Assembly: GCA_022266195.1 (NCBI GenBank)
Contig: WHVY01000001.1
Span: 11,594,001-11,658,000 of the forward strand
DNA from: Tetranychus cinnabarinus
Taxonomy: Eukaryota; Arthropoda; Arachnida; Trombidiformes; Tetranychidae
Reading direction: 5' to 3'
DNA length: 64,000 nt
Shown: piece after piece, positions 61,602 to 64,000 of the stretch
Position numbering within the stretch: the first letter of the stretch is position 1
How the letters are laid out: every line of letters starts with the position of its first letter
Notes under the pieces: model-generated
The model's database searches: none
Told to the model about the DNA's origin: nothing
Seen by the model: only the letters and a program-made list of their open reading frames with translations
Made by a program: the position numbers and the translations under genes

Positions 61602-62990
61602 ATGAGTTTTGAATTAATCAAATCAGACAAAGGGAAATCTCTAATTAAGTATCAAAATTACCTTTATCGTAAAAAGTCTCAGAGCTCAACAACATCATAT
61701 TGGTGCTGCGTTTTTGACTCTTGTTACGCTCGTGCTAAATTAACTATCGATAATGCTTTTTCGGTTAGTAAAGATCATAACCATGGGCCTGATTTAGTGA
61801 ACATTATCGAAAGACAACAACGGAATGAAATCAAAAATATGGTTGCATGTAATCCAACAATCTCTGGAACAGAAATTTATCATCAGGCAACTCAAAAAGT
61901 GATTCAAGATAATGAGTTTGAACCTGAATTGATTGGCAGTGCATTAAAGCCATTTATATCGATGCAACCGACGATTTCATACAATAAATTGAAACGGCTT
62001 CCACCTCTGCCAATGCAACGAAGCGAAATTGTGTTTCCTGATAATTTTATGCAACTTGAAAATGGACAAAACTTTTTGATGGCTAATGACGGAGATAACG
62101 ATAAGATTTTGCTCTTTGCAACAGAAGAGTTTTTCAAATGCCTATGTAATGCCGAAACTATTTATATGGATGGAACTTTTCAGACTGTTCCCGCTCTATT
62201 TTATCAACTTTACACAATACACACAATGGTCGATAAAGTTATGGTACCTGTTCTTTACGCTCTTTTACCTGATAAACAAAAGACAACTTATGTCAGATTT
62301 TTTAGGCTAATCCAAGATTGTGCAAATGCCCGCTATCTTCAGTTTTCACCTAAAACTTTTATTATTGATTTTGAAATGGGAGTGATTTCAGCTATCAAAT
62401 CATTGTTTGTGACCTCTGATATCAAATGCTGCCGATTCCACTTCAGCCAATGCATCTATCGAAAATTGCAAAAGCTCGGGCTATCTCAGGACTATCAAAA
62501 TAATCGAAATACCCACAAAACAGTTAAGCGATTGATGTCACTATCACTCGTTAAGCCTGAACATATTACTTCGCTTTTCGAAACTATTGTACTTGAAGCT
62601 GACGATGATGAAAGAATGGACGAACTTCTCGAATATTTTTTCAATAACTTTTACAAAACTGATGCTCGCTTTGAAAGGGAATTATGGAATGTTTTTGACC
62701 TTGATGGACCCAGTACTACAAATCATTTAGAAGGTTGGCATAATGCTTTACGATTGGACGTGAAAATTTCTCACCCGAACCTTTGGCTTTTCATTAAGAA
62801 GATAATGAAGCAGCAAAGCGAATATGAAACGAAATTATTAATTCAAAGCGCTGGTACTTGTGTGGTCAGAAATCGTAATAAACGGACACAACAAGTCGCC
62901 AAGTATCAAAATTTAATGGATTTGTACAAAAATGACCAAATCGAGCCGATTCAATTCTTAGATCGCGTCAAATATCTTAAATGTGCATAA
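61602..62990 (+). CDS. FLYWCH zinc-finger MULE transposase (462 aa)
   Basis: A single open ORF from the ATG at 61602. The N terminus (about 5-62) is a FLYWCH zinc finger: GKSLIKYQNYLYRKK, then WCCVFDSC and DHNH. The MULE catalytic domain follows, with YMDGTFQTVP (first Asp), PVLYALLPDKQ, IIDFEMGVISAI (second Asp) and CRFHFSQCIYRKLQKLGL. A later STTNHLEGWHN supplies the likely Glu region. It lacks a SWIM finger and is shorter than many Mutator transposases. No stop or frameshift is present, so it is either an active transposase or a domesticated gene. No terminal inverted repeats were found around it. Confidence 0.9.
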   Translation: MSFELIKSDKGKSLIKYQNYLYRKKSQSSTTSYWCCVFDSCYARAKLTIDNAFSVSKDHNHGPDLVNIIERQQRNEIKNMVACNPTISGTEIYHQATQKVIQDNEFEPELIGSALKPFISMQPTISYNKLKRLPPLPMQRSEIVFPDNFMQLENGQNFLMANDGDNDKILLFATEEFFKCLCNAETIYMDGTFQTVPALFYQLYTIHTMVDKVMVPVLYALLPDKQKTTYVRFFRLIQDCANARYLQFSPKTFIIDFEMGVISAIKSLFVTSDIKCCRFHFSQCIYRKLQKLGLSQDYQNNRNTHKTVKRLMSLSLVKPEHITSLFETIVLEADDDERMDELLEYFFNNFYKTDARFERELWNVFDLDGPSTTNHLEGWHNALRLDVKISHPNLWLFIKKIMKQQSEYETKLLIQSAGTCVVRNRNKRTQQVAKYQNLMDLYKNDQIEPIQFLDRVKYLKCA

Positions 62991-64000
62991 CTTTTGTAAA
63001 CGAAATTTGATCAAAAAATAAATGTCACCACGAGTACGAATTTTTTTCTCCTCTATTCAACTGACCAGTTCATTTTTTGTTTTGGTTAACTTTTTTGACC
63101 AATTTTCTCCCATTGAATTAACATGGGGAAAAAATTGACTAAAGCGCCATCTCTTGACAGTGTTTTCGAAATTGGCGCTTCTTCTATTGGCTCAACCTAC
63201 TTTGGCTGTTTTCTATTTAGCTATGTTACTAATGGCTACATTGAGTGTATACCAATGATAACTATCGATTTCGAGTCCATGGGGACAAGTAAAGTTAATA
63301 AAAATGTTAAACTTTAGTCATAAAAGCCGAATGTCGCCTTTTGGGCCCAAAACAGCCAAATACAAAGCTGCTTAAATCGAATAAACCTACTTAAATGATC
63401 AGATTTCTTAGTGGTATTAATAGCAAAAAGTACTTTTGTTTTTTTACCACTGAATTTTGCTTCAATTTTGAATAAGTTTGACTCAATCAATATATTCAAT
63501 AATTTTAAGGACTCAAGAATATCGATGTAGGTGTATGTAGACCATTTTCTGACTCGATCGGAGTTAATTAGCTTTTCAATAGCCAGTTTTTGAGTTAAAT
63601 TAAAATTATTTTTCGACCGTATGAATAGACCGTTTCCCTGGTGACGTCGCATTTTGAGAGGGATCACTGTATTTGAATAGGAGTAGACTCATTTGACCAC
63701 TAGAGCAAACAATTGTAAAACTTGGACTTAAGCTAATAATCCAATTATTGTTTTTTCACTAATTTTAACTAAGAATTGGCCAGGGACTTTCACGAAATTT
63801 AACATTGACAACAAGTGCAAGGCCATAATTTCTCATTCTTTTAGCGTTGATTTAGTTTGTTTGATTTGGTTGATTTGGTGGATGTGTTAGATTGGGTGGT
63901 GGATAATACGGTGAAAAGACGGTAAAAAAGTGATGGATGAAGTGCGAAGTAAGCTGTTCCCGATCAAGATAAACTTGAACTTGATGGTTTTTGAAGAGAA
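62991..64000. other. 3' flank of MULE gene, no gene supported
   Basis: A short string around 63090-63112 (TTTTTTGACCAATTTT, then TCCCATTGAA) closely matches the interior of the MITE at about 6088-6120. An inverted pair AAGCGCCA/TGGCGCTT lies at about 63143-63181. The minus-strand frame at 63314-63652 is open but unrecognised. Confidence 0.45.

Noticed and set aside
63314..63667. Minus-strand ORF beside the MULE gene
   Set aside because: No transposon domain could be recognised and the best ATG shortens it; not enough support for a gene call.

Overview
The window is AT-rich eukaryotic nuclear DNA. Its genes are split by short GT-AG introns and there are many transposons, so it is not bacterial. 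Three tandem UDP-glycosyltransferase genes of the bacterial-looking type used for detoxification by plant-feeding mites, a DM9 lectin-type gene and arthropod-style DNA transposons point to an arthropod, most likely a trombidiform mite. That placement is an inference.

Layout. 0-6 kb: two intact UGT genes in tandem, each with a 38-nt first exon. 6-12 kb: a transposon graveyard with a Mutator-type MITE, a LINE endonuclease fragment, a frameshifted zinc-finger repeat gene, a J-domain gene remnant inside a cluster of seven ACCGGT motifs, and a Tc1/mariner-type MITE. 12.26-17.96 kb: a complete LTR element on the minus strand with identical 172-bp LTRs, a Gag-like ORF and an unknown cysteine-rich ORF, but no polymerase. 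19.7-21.6 kb: two hAT transposase relics. 22.9-39.0 kb: a third UGT gene cut in two by a 14,326-bp Polinton/Maverick (adintovirus-like) element. 40.6-49.6 kb: ordinary genes (a secreted low-complexity protein, a DM9 protein, NDUFA5, SPRING1 and a TMEM14-like protein). 50.5-61.4 kb: an inverted pair of RABGAP1L-like genes, an F-box gene, and an inverted partial copy of this block. 61.6-63 kb: a FLYWCH/MULE transposase gene.

The highlight is the Polinton. It is bounded by roughly 185-bp inverted repeats and a 5-bp CGCTG duplication. It appears intact: protein-primed family-B DNA polymerase, adenovirus-type protease, major and minor capsid proteins, basic core-like proteins, chromodomain integrase, packaging ATPase and a small membrane protein. 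It also carries two genes outside the usual core set: a divergent TATA-binding protein that keeps all four DNA-intercalating phenylalanines, and a one-BIR plus RING inhibitor of apoptosis. TATA boxes (TATAAAG, TATATAAAGG and similar) sit in the short gaps in front of several of its genes. I infer a self-contained promoter system in which the element's own TBP helps drive its own transcription, while the IAP would delay death of the host cell. The interrupted UGT gene stays in frame on both sides, so the insertion is recent.
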